Notes: generated by a model from the letters alone, not told the origin. A DNA stretch of 64,000 nucleotides from Streptococcus sp. oral taxon 431 (GCF_001553685.1 NZ_CP014264.1:814001-878000); one strand, 5' to 3'; shown: positions 1 through 9,942, counted from the first letter of the stretch. Numbers and translations: made by a program.

Positions 1-3000
1 ACTCTATCCAGAAGAAAAAATGTCAGAGATTCGAGATCTAGCTCGTGTGGGAAATGAAACAAAGACACGTTATGTTTGGACCATCCACCCCTTTATGCAT
101 AAGAAGATGCGTTTTGACACGGATGAATTATATAAACAGGATTTAGATGTCATTAAAGCGAAATTCACTCAGTTGCTGGATGCAGGAGTGCGTGAATTTG
201 GGGTTCTAGCTGATGATGCGGCCTGGCCTGTTGGTGGCTACAATAGTTATGTTCGGTTAATGACCGATTTGACAAATTGGCTAACTGAACAAGAAACAAA
301 ATACAGCGGACTTCGTAAAGATATGATTTTCGTGCCAGCCTGGTATATGGGACAAGGGACAGAAGATGAACTTCGCACGCTCAACGAACGCCTTCCAGAA
401 ACGGTCCATTTAACCTTAACAGGGGGTAAAGTATGGGGTGCAGTTGATCAAACCTTCCTAACAAATTTGAAGAAGAATTTGACAGAAGGTGGCAAGAAGT
501 ATCGTCCGATTCATTTCTGGATTAACTGGCCTTGTAATGATAATACCAAGCAACACTTGATTCTGGGTGGTGGTGAAAAATTCTTACATCCCAATGTTGA
601 TTTGTCCTTGGCGCAGGGCATCATGCTAAATCCGATGCAACAATCGGAAGTTTCAAAGGTAGCCCTCTTTGATGTGGCTCAGTATGGTTGGAAGCAATGG
701 AGAAGTGCGGAAGAAGCTGAAAAAATCAATGATACGGCCTTTAACTATGTGGTCAATGGAAGCTTTGAAGAAAGCGAAGTATCAAAAGCCTTTCGTGAAC
801 TTGGTAAGCATATGCGCAACCAAAACCGTCCTCCCCATGTCACAAAATTGGAAGAATCTGTTGAGCTTGCACCTAAATTGACAGACTTTTATAACAAATT
901 GAAGGCTGGTCAAAACGTAGACGCAGAGAGAAAAGAATTAAAGGGTATCTTTGCAAACTTGAAGGCTGACGCCCTCCTTCTGAAAGAAAAAGGGGACAGG
1001 AAGCTTATTGACCAAATCCACTACTGGTTAGATAATACAGTGGACCAGATGGATGCTTTAGAAGCCTTGCTGACAGCGACAGAAGGTCTGGCTGAAAAGA
1101 ATGATGCTAAAGTATGGGAACATTACTATGCTGGGGTTAAGTATTACGATCAGTCCATTAGTTATTCCTTCTTCTATGTAGACCATTATGAACGGGCAGA
1201 GTTTGGAGTGCAACATATTCGTCCATTTATCAATAACTTAAAGGAATACTTGGCAACGCATATCCAAACCATGCTTCATCCAGATAAACTTGTGACCACC
1301 TTTATTACCAACCGTGCGGGGATTGAAGGAGGTCTTGCAGAAGTAACAGATGGCGACTTGGATACTCATGCGATTGTCAAGACGACAACCGTTATTGAAC
1401 GAGATGATTATGTAGGACTTCGTTTTAATAAAGCCATTAAGGTTCATACTCTTGGTTTTGCAACAGGGACAAAGACCGCTGATAATTATACCTTTGGAAA
1501 TGCCCTTGTCGAGTATCAAAATGAGCAAGGGGAATGGGTAGCTCTTACAAGTCCTGCCTATACAGGTCGCGAACGGACACTTGAATTTAAAGACCTCGAT
1601 ATTACGGCTCAAGCAGTTCGTATGCGTGCGACAGCTAAGAAGGATAATGCTTGGCTTGCCATGCGTGAAATTGCTGTTAATAGACCGCTCGAACTTGGAA
1701 GCAAGAAGGTAAAAGGGAGCATTACCCTAAGTCCAAACCTAGTTTACAAATATGGAACTAGTGTGCTTCAAATGCAAGATGGCAAAGCTAACACCGAATC
1801 CATGATGGCTCATGCCAATCAAACGAATGTGACTCCAGAAAATGCTTGGGTACAGATGGACTTGGGTGGAGCTAAGAAAGTGAAACATGTTCATCTTGTT
1901 CAAGGTGAAGGTGACAAACTAGCGGCTGGTGTCATCGAATATTCTACAGATGGTACAAACTGGAAGAACCTTCAGACCTTAACTGGGGATCGGATTTCAG
2001 ATATTAGCCAGAACTTCACAGCCCAATACGTTCGTGTCCGTAATACACAACTTCTCAGCAAATGGTGGAGAATTGCGGACTTTACAGTTGACGTCGATAC
2101 ACCAAATACTGATTTAACCGTCACCAATGTCGACAGCTTGAAGGAAACGCCAGTAGTGGACAGCCGTGGTCGTTATGAAATGACCTTACCTCAAGGGAAT
2201 AATCTTCCAGCAAATGGCTATCTTGGTTTGAAATTGGACCGCCTCCATGAAGCTAGTTCAATTGCACTTGAGGATGCTGGTGAAACAGGTTTGACACTGG
2301 AATATTCGGCAAATGAAGTGGAATGGATGACCGCTGACCAACTTCCAGAACACGCCTTGGTGCGCTATGTTCGCATCATGAACAAGACAGATAAGGACCA
2401 AGCGCTTCCTACTGGAAAATTAGTCGTTAAGACAAAAGAAGTGGATCCAACTGAACTCTTATCAACCACTATGGGTATTCACCAATATTATGGTGCTAAT
2501 GATGTTCGTCGCATTCACAATTTAGGTCAACTGTTTGATGGGGACTTTAATAATTTTGTAGAATTTTCTGATTATCAACGTAAAAACGGAGAAATTGTCA
2601 TGAAACTTGGCACCACTCGTCAAGTCAAGAAGATTCGTGCCTATATTCAGGATGCTCAGCGTAATTATTTGCGTGATGGGAAGATTCAAGTTAGTGAAGA
2701 CGGTAAGAACTGGACGGATGTTGTGACAGTCGGAGATGGTGTTGAAAATGAAATTCGAGATAATTCATTGACCGACGGCTGGACACATGATTCTGCCCAC
2801 CCAGGAAATCGTTATATTGAAGGTATTCTGGATCAACCTGTAACTGTTAAGATTATGCGTGTTCTCTTTACAGCGGACTATAATGCTCGTTTTGTAGGAT
2901 TTAGCGAAATCGTGATTAATGATGGTGAATTTATCAATCCTGAAAATAATCCTACAGTGACAGGAAATGGTAGCGAAGAAGCGGATAACCTGAAGAAAAA

Positions 3001-4363
3001 TATGACTGACGGCAATGTTTTGACAAGCTATGCAGCTACTGAAGATAAAGGAGAGCTTGTTTATCATTTATCTGAAGAAACCAAGGTCAATCATGTTCGC
3101 TTGATTGCTGACTTGCCTGAAGGTGCAAAAGTAAATGTCCAAGTTCGTACCTTGAATGATGCTGGTGAATCAGTCTGGAAAAATTTGGGTGAAGTAAGAT
3201 CAAGTTTCCAAACCTTTGCCCTTTCAGGAAAAAATCCACGGATTCTCGATGTAAAAGTTTCTTGGGAAGGTGGAGAACCAGAGTTCTACGAAATGACTAC
3301 CTTCTATCAAGAAGTGGAAAACGATCCAGCACCGACAACAAGTAAAGGAGACGATCCAGCTCCGGTAGTAGAAGTGCCAGAATTTGAAGGTGGTGTCAAT
3401 GCAGTAGAAGCGGCTAAGCATGAGTTACCAGAATACACAGAGGCAGTTGGTACAGCAGGTGAGGATCCAGCTCCAGTAGTAGAAGTGCCAGAATTTGAGG
3501 GCGGTGTCAATGCAGTAGAAGCGGCTAAGCATGAGTTACCAGAGTACACAGATGAAATCGGCACAGTAGGCGACGAACCAGCTCCGGTAGTAGAAGTGCC
3601 AGAATTTGAGGGTGGTGTCAATGCAGTAGAAGCGGCTAAGCATGAGTTACCAGAATATACAGATGCAATCGGCACAGTAGGCGACGAACCAGCTCCAGTA
3701 GTAGAAATCCCAGAATTCAAGGGTGGTGTCAATGCAGTAGAAGCGGCTAAGCATGAGTTACCAGAATATACAGGAACAGTGGCTACAGCTGGAAATGAGG
3801 CTGCATCAAGCCTTGTTAAACCAGCCGAAGAGGTTCAAATCTTGTCTGATAAGGAAACTGGAGTTCTGGTAGCAGGGCTAACTACAGAGTTATCTAAAGA
3901 CCTCAAGCTTCAAGTTCAAAAGGTTCTACGTCAAGAATTAGCTGGTAAGCACTACGATGCTTATCAAGTGAAATTGCTGGATAAGGACAACCAAGAAGTT
4001 GAACTCAAGGGTGCTGTCCTAGTGAGATTGCCAGTCAAGGGTCAGGTTCAAGAGGTTTATCACATGAGCTTAGACCAAGGCTTGCAGGTTCAAAAGGTGA
4101 CGTTAGTAGGTGACATGGTTGAATTTACAACCAAAGATCTAGGACTTTATGCGATTGTCTATAAAGAACAAAATCAAGAACAAGTAGCATCAGATCAAGA
4201 ACCAGCAGTTAATGGAGAAAACTTTGAAAATGCTTCAGAGAAAGTAGATTCAGCAAGACTTCCAGAAACAGGTGAAAGTCGATCTGATACAGCTGCCTTC
4301 CTAGCAAGTCTCAGTCTTGTTTTATCAGTAGCTCTACTAACAGTTAAACGTAAAGAAAAGTAA
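1..4363 (+). CDS. Cell-wall-anchored GH84 beta-N-acetylglucosaminidase (5' end outside window)
   Basis: A secreted glycosidase that would remove terminal beta-GlcNAc (O-GlcNAcase/hyaluronidase-like family GH84). The frame is open to the left edge, so the signal peptide and start are missing; the ATG at 20 is internal. Counting from that ATG, the Asp-Asp pair in VLADDAAWP (residues 65-66) fits the GH84 catalytic pair. A helical linker follows (about 270-400), then several F5/8-type C (discoidin/CBM32-like) beta-sandwich segments (about 410-690 and 820-960). Four 38-residue repeats occupy about 1111-1262. The C-terminus has LPETG at about 1414, a hydrophobic helix and the tail KRKEK, the standard sortase A sorting signal. 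A hairpin terminator follows the stop. The substrate (host glycans) is inferred from the family. Confidence 0.9.
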   Translation, partial: LYPEEKMSEIRDLARVGNETKTRYVWTIHPFMHKKMRFDTDELYKQDLDVIKAKFTQLLDAGVREFGVLADDAAWPVGGYNSYVRLMTDLTNWLTEQETKYSGLRKDMIFVPAWYMGQGTEDELRTLNERLPETVHLTLTGGKVWGAVDQTFLTNLKKNLTEGGKKYRPIHFWINWPCNDNTKQHLILGGGEKFLHPNVDLSLAQGIMLNPMQQSEVSKVALFDVAQYGWKQWRSAEEAEKINDTAFNYVVNGSFEESEVSKAFRELGKHMRNQNRPPHVTKLEESVELAPKLTDFYNKLKAGQNVDAERKELKGIFANLKADALLLKEKGDRKLIDQIHYWLDNTVDQMDALEALLTATEGLAEKNDAKVWEHYYAGVKYYDQSISYSFFYVDHYERAEFGVQHIRPFINNLKEYLATHIQTMLHPDKLVTTFITNRAGIEGGLAEVTDGDLDTHAIVKTTTVIERDDYVGLRFNKAIKVHTLGFATGTKTADNYTFGNALVEYQNEQGEWVALTSPAYTGRERTLEFKDLDITAQAVRMRATAKKDNAWLAMREIAVNRPLELGSKKVKGSITLSPNLVYKYGTSVLQMQDGKANTESMMAHANQTNVTPENAWVQMDLGGAKKVKHVHLVQGEGDKLAAGVIEYSTDGTNWKNLQTLTGDRISDISQNFTAQYVRVRNTQLLSKWWRIADFTVDVDTPNTDLTVTNVDSLKETPVVDSRGRYEMTLPQGNNLPANGYLGLKLDRLHEASSIALEDAGETGLTLEYSANEVEWMTADQLPEHALVRYVRIMNKTDKDQALPTGKLVVKTKEVDPTELLSTTMGIHQYYGANDVRRIHNLGQLFDGDFNNFVEFSDYQRKNGEIVMKLGTTRQVKKIRAYIQDAQRNYLRDGKIQVSEDGKNWTDVVTVGDGVENEIRDNSLTDGWTHDSAHPGNRYIEGILDQPVTVKIMRVLFTADYNARFVGFSEIVINDGEFINPENNPTVTGNGSEEADNLKKNMTDGNVLTSYAATEDKGELVYHLSEETKVNHVRLIADLPEGAKVNVQVRTLNDAGESVWKNLGEVRSSFQTFALSGKNPRILDVKVSWEGGEPEFYEMTTFYQEVENDPAPTTSKGDDPAPVVEVPEFEGGVNAVEAAKHELPEYTEAVGTAGEDPAPVVEVPEFEGGVNAVEAAKHELPEYTDEIGTVGDEPAPVVEVPEFEGGVNAVEAAKHELPEYTDAIGTVGDEPAPVVEIPEFKGGVNAVEAAKHELPEYTGTVATAGNEAASSLVKPAEEVQILSDKETGVLVAGLTTELSKDLKLQVQKVLRQELAGKHYDAYQVKLLDKDNQEVELKGAVLVRLPVKGQVQEVYHMSLDQGLQVQKVTLVGDMVEFTTKDLGLYAIVYKEQNQEQVASDQEPAVNGENFENASEKVDSARLPETGESRSDTAAFLASLSLVLSVALLTVKRKEK
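3352..3807 (+). repeat. Four 114-bp (38-aa) tandem repeats in the GH84 protein
   Basis: Four consecutive copies of a 114-bp unit encode a 38-residue repeat with the core EFEGGVNAVEAAKHELPEYT. Copies differ mainly in the linker (EAVGTAGED, DEIGTVGDE, DAIGTVGDE, GTVATAGNE); the fourth copy changes VEVPEFEGG to VEIPEFKGG. Placed before the sorting signal, they probably act as a spacer that holds the enzyme away from the wall. Confidence 0.9.
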
Positions 4364-4406
4364 GGTTGATAACTCATAGCTCTGAAAAAGCAAAACATTA
4401 TAAAAG

Positions 4407-4437
4407 AAGGAGAAGATAGCATAGTCTTCTCCTTTAT
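4407..4437 (+). terminator. Terminator after the GH84 gene
   Basis: Ten-base perfect stem AAGGAGAAGA / TCTTCTCCTT with an 8-nt loop, but only a short T-rich tail. Likely an intrinsic terminator of moderate strength. Confidence 0.6.
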
Positions 4438-4455
4438 TAATTGGGTAGTGAGGTG

Positions 4456-4461
4456 TATAAT
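4456..4461 (+). promoter_or_regulatory. Candidate -10 box for nnrD
   Basis: TATAAT about 31 nt upstream of the nnrD ATG; no good -35 box is visible. The mRNA would carry the AAGGAG ribosome site at 4481-4486. Confidence 0.5.
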
Positions 4462-4492
4462 GAAAGTAAGAACAAGCACGAAGGAGTAGTGT

Positions 4493-5341
4493 ATGAAAAA
4501 GATTGATCAAGCTCTACTGAAAAAAGTTATCATTGAGCGTCCTTGTTCTAGTCATAAGGGAGACTATGGTCGTCTTCTCTTGATTGGAGGGACTTATCCC
4601 TATGGGGGAGCGATTATTATGGCTGCCTTAGGGGCTGTTAAAAGTGGCGCAGGCTTAGTGACAGTAGCAACGGATAAAGAGAATATTTCAGCTCTACATA
4701 GCCATCTGCCAGAGGCTATGGCTTTTGACCTTGGTGATAAGCAGTTACTTGAGCAACAGTTGCAGAAGGCTAATATTGTCTTGCTTGGACCTGGACTAGT
4801 GGATGATAAGCGTGGAGAAGAGCTTCTCCAAACAGTCTTTCATCATTCAAATCAAGACCAGACTCTCATACTGGATGGTGGCGCCCTATCTATTTTAGCG
4901 AAGGCTGAAATGAAATTTCCCAAAGCCCATCTAGTTTTAACTCCTCACCAAAGGGAATGGCAAGTCTTATCAGGCTTAGATTTGGATTCCCAAGGAAGCA
5001 AGGAAACTGGAGAGACTTTGAAGAGCTTTCCTTCAGGAACGATTTTGGTTCAAAAAGGTCCTGCTACTCGAATCTGGCAAGCTGGACAAGTTGATTGTTA
5101 TCAGCTGAGTGTCGGTGGCCCCTATCAGGCAACTGGGGGCATGGGAGATACTCTGGCTGGGATGATTGCTGGCTTTGCAGGCCAATTTCCACAAGCAAGC
5201 CTCTATGAAAGAGTGACAGTAGCGACCTATTTACATTCAGCCATTGCCCAAGAACTAGCTGAGGACAACTTTGTAGTCTTGCCAACCACGATCAGTCAAC
5301 ATATCCCAGCCTTCATGAAGAGGATACAAAAAGACATCTGA
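4493..5341 (+). CDS. nnrD: ADP-dependent (S)-NAD(P)H-hydrate dehydratase
   Basis: 282-residue YjeF C-terminal/ribokinase-like protein that dehydrates damaged NADHX/NADPHX back to NAD(P)H using ADP (or ATP). Visible signatures are the N-terminal DYGRLLLIGG nucleotide fold, the central LTPHQREW segment and the GGMGDTLAG motif whose Asp219 is the expected catalytic base. The N-terminal epimerase half found in fused versions is absent. The start has a clear AAGGAG ribosome site 6 nt upstream. It is probably monocistronic, converging on the small reverse-strand gene 24 bp downstream. Confidence 0.93.
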   Translation: MKKIDQALLKKVIIERPCSSHKGDYGRLLLIGGTYPYGGAIIMAALGAVKSGAGLVTVATDKENISALHSHLPEAMAFDLGDKQLLEQQLQKANIVLLGPGLVDDKRGEELLQTVFHHSNQDQTLILDGGALSILAKAEMKFPKAHLVLTPHQREWQVLSGLDLDSQGSKETGETLKSFPSGTILVQKGPATRIWQAGQVDCYQLSVGGPYQATGGMGDTLAGMIAGFAGQFPQASLYERVTVATYLHSAIAQELAEDNFVVLPTTISQHIPAFMKRIQKDI

Positions 5342-5364
5342 GGTTTTCAGGTGCCTTTTAAGGA

Positions 5365-5550
5365 TTAGAAGAGTCCTTTGACCTTATCAACAAGATTACC
5401 GATTCCTTCTGAGCCTGAAATCAAAGTTTGTGCTTGGTTAAGATACTCACCGAGTTGGTCCTTGTTTTCTTCGACAAAGGTTTTTGCGGCAGCCAAATCT
5501 TTTTTCTCGATTAGCTCTTTTACTTGATTAAACAAATCTAATGGGTTCAT
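5365..5550 (-). CDS. Small conserved hypothetical protein (61 aa)
   Basis: A 61-residue soluble, acidic and strongly helical protein with no membrane segment, cysteine or signal peptide. It reads as two or three amphipathic helices (residues about 3-16, 19-30 and 32-45) and a short tail ending DKVKGLF. A good ribosome site (GGAGGGACATC before ATG) and its isolation between two forward genes support a real gene. I do not recognise its function; similar small proteins are, to my memory, conserved in streptococci. It converges on nnrD. Confidence 0.75.
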   Translation of the reverse strand: MNPLDLFNQVKELIEKKDLAAAKTFVEENKDQLGEYLNQAQTLISGSEGIGNLVDKVKGLF

Positions 5551-5654
5551 GATGTCCCTCCTTTTCTAAACTTCTATTCAATCATTTTTTAGAAAAACTT
5601 GCAAGAAACTTGACCCTTCCAATAAAGTTCATGGATGTCAAATTGTGTAAATTT

Positions 5655-5663
5655 TGATATAAT
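5655..5663 (+). promoter_or_regulatory. Extended -10 promoter giving a leaderless dinG-like mRNA
   Basis: TGATATAAT (TG at 5655-5656, TATAAT at 5658-5663). Transcription 6-7 nt downstream would begin at or in the ATGATG at 5668-5673. No Shine-Dalgarno lies between. Confidence 0.7.
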
Positions 5664-5667
5664 TTTA

Positions 5668-8121
5668 ATGATGAATTTTAGAAATGATCGGTACGTGGTC
5701 GTGGATTTAGAGGCGACCAGTACCGGAAGCAAGGCAAAAATTATCCAAGTGGGAATCGTGGTCATTGAAAATGGCGAGATTGTTGACCAATTTGCAACGG
5801 ATGTCAATCCCCACGAACCCTTGGATTCTCATATCAAAGAATTAACGGGCTTGACCGATCAGCGACTAGCAGAGGCACCGGAATTTTCTCAGGTGGCTGG
5901 AAAAATTTTTGACTTGGTCAAGGACGGTGTTTTTGTTGCGCACAATGTCCAGTTTGATGCCAATTTGTTGGCAGAATTTCTCTTTTTTGAGGGCTATGAA
6001 TTGCGCACTCCCCGTATCGATACAGTCGAGTTGGCACAGGTATTTTATCCTCAACTTGAAAAATACAATCTGGGGATTCTCTGTCAAGAGTTGGGTATTT
6101 TACTAGAAAAGGCCCATACTGCCCTATCAGATGCCCAAGCAACAGCAGAGCTCTTTCTCTGTATGCGACAAAAAATGTTTCAACTGCCAAAAGGGTTGTT
6201 GGAGCGCTTGTTAAGTTTGTCAGATGGTTTACTATATGAGTCTTACCTAGTCATCGAGGAAGTTTATCAGAAGCAGTCCATCCTAGTTGAACATGACCTG
6301 GTAGAGGTGCAAGGTTTATTTTTAAGAAAAGAGAAGCCAGTCCTTTCTCCACGTAAACTATCTAAAGATTTCCAAACCAATATTGCCTTGTTGGATTTGG
6401 AAGATAGAGCTCCACAAGCTAGCTTTTCTCAAAAGGTTCAAGATTTTCTACAGAATGAGAAAATTGCTTTTGTGCAAGCTCAGACTGGAATTGGGAAAAC
6501 CTACGGCTATTTGTTACCCGCTTTATCACTAGAAAACGAAAAAGGAATCCTTCTCAGTGTTCCTACTAAAGTTCTACAAAATCAAGTGATGCAAGAAGAG
6601 GCTCGTAGATTGGAAGAGGTCTTTCACCTTTCGATTCATAATCTTAAAGGACCACAGAATTATCTAAAACTAGATGCCTTTCATGCAGCACTAGAGGAAG
6701 AAGAATCCAATCGCTTGTACACACGTTTTAAGATGCAACTCCTAGTTTGGTTGACCGAAACAGAAACTGGAGATTTAGATGAGATTGGACAACTTTATCG
6801 CTACCAGCAGTTTTTACCAAACTTGGTACATGATGGGAATCTTCCCAAAGCTTCTCTCTTTTGGTTAGAGGATTTTTGGAGACGGGGGCAGAAAAAAGCT
6901 CGCTCTTGCCAGCTACTTGTGACAAATCATGCTTATCTCGTTACCCGACTTGAGGATGATCCCAGTCTACTAGAGGGCCGTCTCTTGATTTTGGATGAGG
7001 CCCAGAAGATCTTACTAACTTTGGAAAGTCTTTTACAAAAGAGTTTCGTTTTAAACGACATAGTAGACCAGCTAGATCAAGCTCTAGTTCGAGAAGAAGG
7101 GACGCTTCAGAGACGCTTGATGGAGAGTATTCGCTTTGAGCTTTGTCATTTGATGAACCAGTTCCTATCTGGCAAACGAAGAATGTGCCCTGCGACAACA
7201 ATGGCACAACTCCAACAGGATTTCTCAGAGTTAGAAGTTCAAGGTTTCAAGGACTGTCAGCGATTTTTCTGCACTGATGGAGAATTTTGGCTATCAGCCT
7301 CAGACTTGTCTAGCAAGAAGGTTGTCATTTCTTCCAGTCGCAATCAACGTCTGCTCTTTTCGGAAATCTTTCCAGAGAGTTGTCAACTCTTAGCTGTCTC
7401 TGCAACTTTGGAAATTAGTAGCAGAGTATCTTTACCAGAACTAATGGGATTCCCGCATGCGGCCTTTGACAGACTGGATGAGAATTTTCAAGAAAATCAA
7501 GAAATTTTGGTTGTTAAGGATTTTCCATTGGTGACTGAAACCTCTCAAGAAGACTATGCTCATGCTCTTGTAGAAGTGCTGGAAGATTTGTCTTATCTTG
7601 AAGAGCCCATGCTCGTTTTATTCACTTCAAAAGACCTTTTGTTGCAGGTATCAGATTCTTTATCTCTTTCTCATTTAGCCCAATATAAGAACGGGGATCC
7701 GGTTCAACTCAAGAAACGATTTGAAAGAGGAGACTCTCAACTCTTACTAGGGACAGGTAGTTTTTGGGAGGGAGTTGATTTTGCGACTCATCCTCGAGTG
7801 ATTGAAGTGGTGACACGCCTGCCCTTCCAAAATCCAGAAGATCCTTTTACGAAAAAAATGAATCAGGAACTGCGTCTTGAAGGGAAAAATCCTTTCTACG
7901 ACTATCAACTGCCAATGGCTATTATTCGCCTCAAACAAGCAATTGGTAGAACCATGCGTCGTCTAGGGCAACGCTCCTCTGTCCTTATCTTGGATAGCCG
8001 AATGACAAGCAAGCGATATGGAAAGCAGATTGACAAGGCTTTGTCACAGACTAGTCGAGTCAGAGAAATTGGCAAAGAGCAAGTATTTTCAAAAGTTCAA
8101 GAATTTTTACACAAAAAATAA
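5668..8121 (+). CDS. dinG: DnaQ-family exonuclease fused to DinG-type DNA helicase
   Basis: About 817 residues. The N-terminal ~180 residues form a DEDDh 3'-5' exonuclease: DLEAT near residues 13-17, HNVQFD, and a late HTALSDAQAT carrying the His and last Asp. The rest is an XPD/DinG superfamily 2 helicase with Walker A QTGIGKT (about 273-279), DEAQ (443-446), GSFWEGVDF and the arginine-finger segment QAIGRTMRR. This is the Firmicute DinG arrangement, presumed to act in DNA repair or replication-fork processing. The start is set at the ATGATG at 5668/5671 because an upstream in-frame ATG at 5635 precedes the promoter. The gene probably makes a leaderless mRNA. rodA follows after 32 bp with its own ribosome site. 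Confidence 0.92.
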   Translation: MMNFRNDRYVVVDLEATSTGSKAKIIQVGIVVIENGEIVDQFATDVNPHEPLDSHIKELTGLTDQRLAEAPEFSQVAGKIFDLVKDGVFVAHNVQFDANLLAEFLFFEGYELRTPRIDTVELAQVFYPQLEKYNLGILCQELGILLEKAHTALSDAQATAELFLCMRQKMFQLPKGLLERLLSLSDGLLYESYLVIEEVYQKQSILVEHDLVEVQGLFLRKEKPVLSPRKLSKDFQTNIALLDLEDRAPQASFSQKVQDFLQNEKIAFVQAQTGIGKTYGYLLPALSLENEKGILLSVPTKVLQNQVMQEEARRLEEVFHLSIHNLKGPQNYLKLDAFHAALEEEESNRLYTRFKMQLLVWLTETETGDLDEIGQLYRYQQFLPNLVHDGNLPKASLFWLEDFWRRGQKKARSCQLLVTNHAYLVTRLEDDPSLLEGRLLILDEAQKILLTLESLLQKSFVLNDIVDQLDQALVREEGTLQRRLMESIRFELCHLMNQFLSGKRRMCPATTMAQLQQDFSELEVQGFKDCQRFFCTDGEFWLSASDLSSKKVVISSSRNQRLLFSEIFPESCQLLAVSATLEISSRVSLPELMGFPHAAFDRLDENFQENQEILVVKDFPLVTETSQEDYAHALVEVLEDLSYLEEPMLVLFTSKDLLLQVSDSLSLSHLAQYKNGDPVQLKKRFERGDSQLLLGTGSFWEGVDFATHPRVIEVVTRLPFQNPEDPFTKKMNQELRLEGKNPFYDYQLPMAIIRLKQAIGRTMRRLGQRSSVLILDSRMTSKRYGKQIDKALSQTSRVREIGKEQVFSKVQEFLHKK

Positions 8122-8153
8122 AATAAACATCTGAAAGAATGAAGGAGACCTTT

Positions 8154-9377
8154 ATGAAACGTTCTCTCGACTCTCGGGTCGATTATAGTTTGATATTGCC
8201 AGTATTCTGTTTGCTGGTGATTGGAGTTGTGGCTATTTACATAGCTGTCAGTCATGACTATCCTCAAAATATTTGGCCTATTCTCGGTCAGCAACTAGCA
8301 TGGATCGTCTTGGGAATTATCATCAGCTTTGTAGTCATGTTTTTTAATACAAAATTTTTATGGCAGGCAACTCCCTATCTCTACGCCCTAGGTCTAGTCC
8401 TCATGGTTTTACCCTTGGTTTTTTACAATCCCAATTTAGTTGCAGCAACAGGGGCCAAAAACTGGGTGTCAATTGGAGGAGTGACACTTTTCCAACCTTC
8501 CGAATTCATGAAAATTTCCTATATTTTGATTTTGGCTCGGGTCATTGTTCAGTTCACACAAAAACATAAGGAAAAAGAACGAACGATTGCATTAGACTTT
8601 CACTTGATACTGTGGATGATTGTCTTCACACTGCCAGTCTTAGTTTTACTGGCCTTGCAGAGTGACCTAGGAACGGCCTTGGTTTTTGTCGCCATCTTTG
8701 CTGGACTGGTCTTGCTTTCTGGCGTTTCTTGGAAAATTATCATTCCAATTTTTGCGACAGTTGTATCAGGAATTGCAGGATTTTTGGCCATTTTCATCAC
8801 AAAAGATGGGCGTGCTTTTATGCATCAGATCGGGATGCCAACCTATCAGATCAACCGTATCCTTGCTTGGCTCAATCCCTTTGATTATGCACAAACGACC
8901 ACCTATCAACAGGCGCAAGGGCAAATCGCCATTGGAAGTGGAGGCTTATTTGGTCAAGGATTTAATGTATCCAATCTCCTCATTCCCGTTCGTGAGAGTG
9001 ATATGATTTTTACAGTCATTGCAGAAGATTTTGGTTTTATTGGTTCTGTCCTTGTAATTACACTTTATCTCCTACTTATCTATCGAATGTTAAAAATCAC
9101 TCTGAAGTCCAATAATCAATTTTATACCTACATTTCAACTGGCTTCATTATGATGCTCTTGTTCCATATCTTTGAAAATATCGGTGCAGTGACAGGCCTC
9201 CTTCCTCTGACAGGGATTCCTCTGCCTTTCATTTCCCAAGGGGGATCAGCCATTATCAGTAATCTAATTGGTGTTGGTTTGCTTCTATCGATGAGTTATC
9301 AAACGCATCTAGCCGAAGAAAAGAGCGGTAAGACAAGATTTAAACGGAAGAAAGTTGTTTTGAAAAAAGTTAAATAA
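8154..9377 (+). CDS. rodA: SEDS peptidoglycan glycosyltransferase RodA
   Basis: 407-residue polytopic protein with about ten membrane helices, member of the SEDS family (FtsW/RodA/SpoVE) that polymerises lipid II into glycan strands together with a class B PBP during peripheral wall growth. Family signatures include NPDxA-like AKNWVSIGG..FQPSEFMK, the essential-Asp loop VRESDMIFTVIAEDFG and the C-terminal GIPLPFISQGGSA. Assigned as RodA rather than FtsW from length and the rodA-gyrB-ezrA neighbourhood known from pneumococcus. The start is the ATG preceded by AAGGAG; an in-frame ATG 15 nt upstream overlaps that site. Basic tail RFKRKKVVLKKVK. Confidence 0.92.
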   Translation: MKRSLDSRVDYSLILPVFCLLVIGVVAIYIAVSHDYPQNIWPILGQQLAWIVLGIIISFVVMFFNTKFLWQATPYLYALGLVLMVLPLVFYNPNLVAATGAKNWVSIGGVTLFQPSEFMKISYILILARVIVQFTQKHKEKERTIALDFHLILWMIVFTLPVLVLLALQSDLGTALVFVAIFAGLVLLSGVSWKIIIPIFATVVSGIAGFLAIFITKDGRAFMHQIGMPTYQINRILAWLNPFDYAQTTTYQQAQGQIAIGSGGLFGQGFNVSNLLIPVRESDMIFTVIAEDFGFIGSVLVITLYLLLIYRMLKITLKSNNQFYTYISTGFIMMLLFHIFENIGAVTGLLPLTGIPLPFISQGGSAIISNLIGVGLLLSMSYQTHLAEEKSGKTRFKRKKVVLKKVK

Positions 9378-9387
9378 GGAGTAAATC

Positions 9388-9939
9388 ATGGCTAAAGTTG
9401 CAGTTATCTTAGCAGATGGCTTTGAAGAAATCGAAGCCCTAACAGTTGTGGACGTATTACGTCGTGCCAATATTACTTGTCATATGGTTGGTTTTGAAGC
9501 TCAAGTGACGGGATCACATGCCATCCAAGTACAAGCAGATCGTGTGTTTGATGGTGATTTATCTGAGTACGACATGATTGTCTTACCAGGAGGTATGCCA
9601 GGTTCAGCTCACTTGCGTGATAATGAGCAATTGATTGCTGAACTTCAAAAATTTGAGCAAGTTGGTAAAAAAGTAGCAGCCATTTGTGCAGCACCAATTG
9701 TACTGAATCGAGCTGGACTCCTCAAGGATAAAGGGTTCACCTGCTATGATGGTGTCCAAGAGCAAATTGCTGATGGCCACTATCGCAAGGAAACAGTAGT
9801 TGTTGATGGTCAGCTGACTACCAGTCGCGGGCCAGCAACTGCACTTGCCTTTGCTTATAACCTAGTGGAGCAACTTGGAGGCGATGCAGATGGTTTAAGA
9901 GAAGCCATGCTCTATCGTGATGTGTTTGGATTAGATTAA
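9388..9939 (+). CDS. DJ-1/PfpI family protein
   Basis: 183-residue single-domain alpha/beta protein of the ThiJ/DJ-1/PfpI family. The nucleophile-elbow motif AAICAAP places the reactive cysteine at about residue 100, and the N-terminal DGFEEIEALT carries the conserved Glu. Members act as deglycases, chaperones or oxidative-stress sensors; the exact activity cannot be told from sequence. It lies 10 bp after rodA with a good AAGGAG ribosome site, so it is probably co-transcribed, and is followed by a hairpin terminator. Confidence 0.9.
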   Translation: MAKVAVILADGFEEIEALTVVDVLRRANITCHMVGFEAQVTGSHAIQVQADRVFDGDLSEYDMIVLPGGMPGSAHLRDNEQLIAELQKFEQVGKKVAAICAAPIVLNRAGLLKDKGFTCYDGVQEQIADGHYRKETVVVDGQLTTSRGPATALAFAYNLVEQLGGDADGLREAMLYRDVFGLD

Positions 9940-9942
9940 CTA

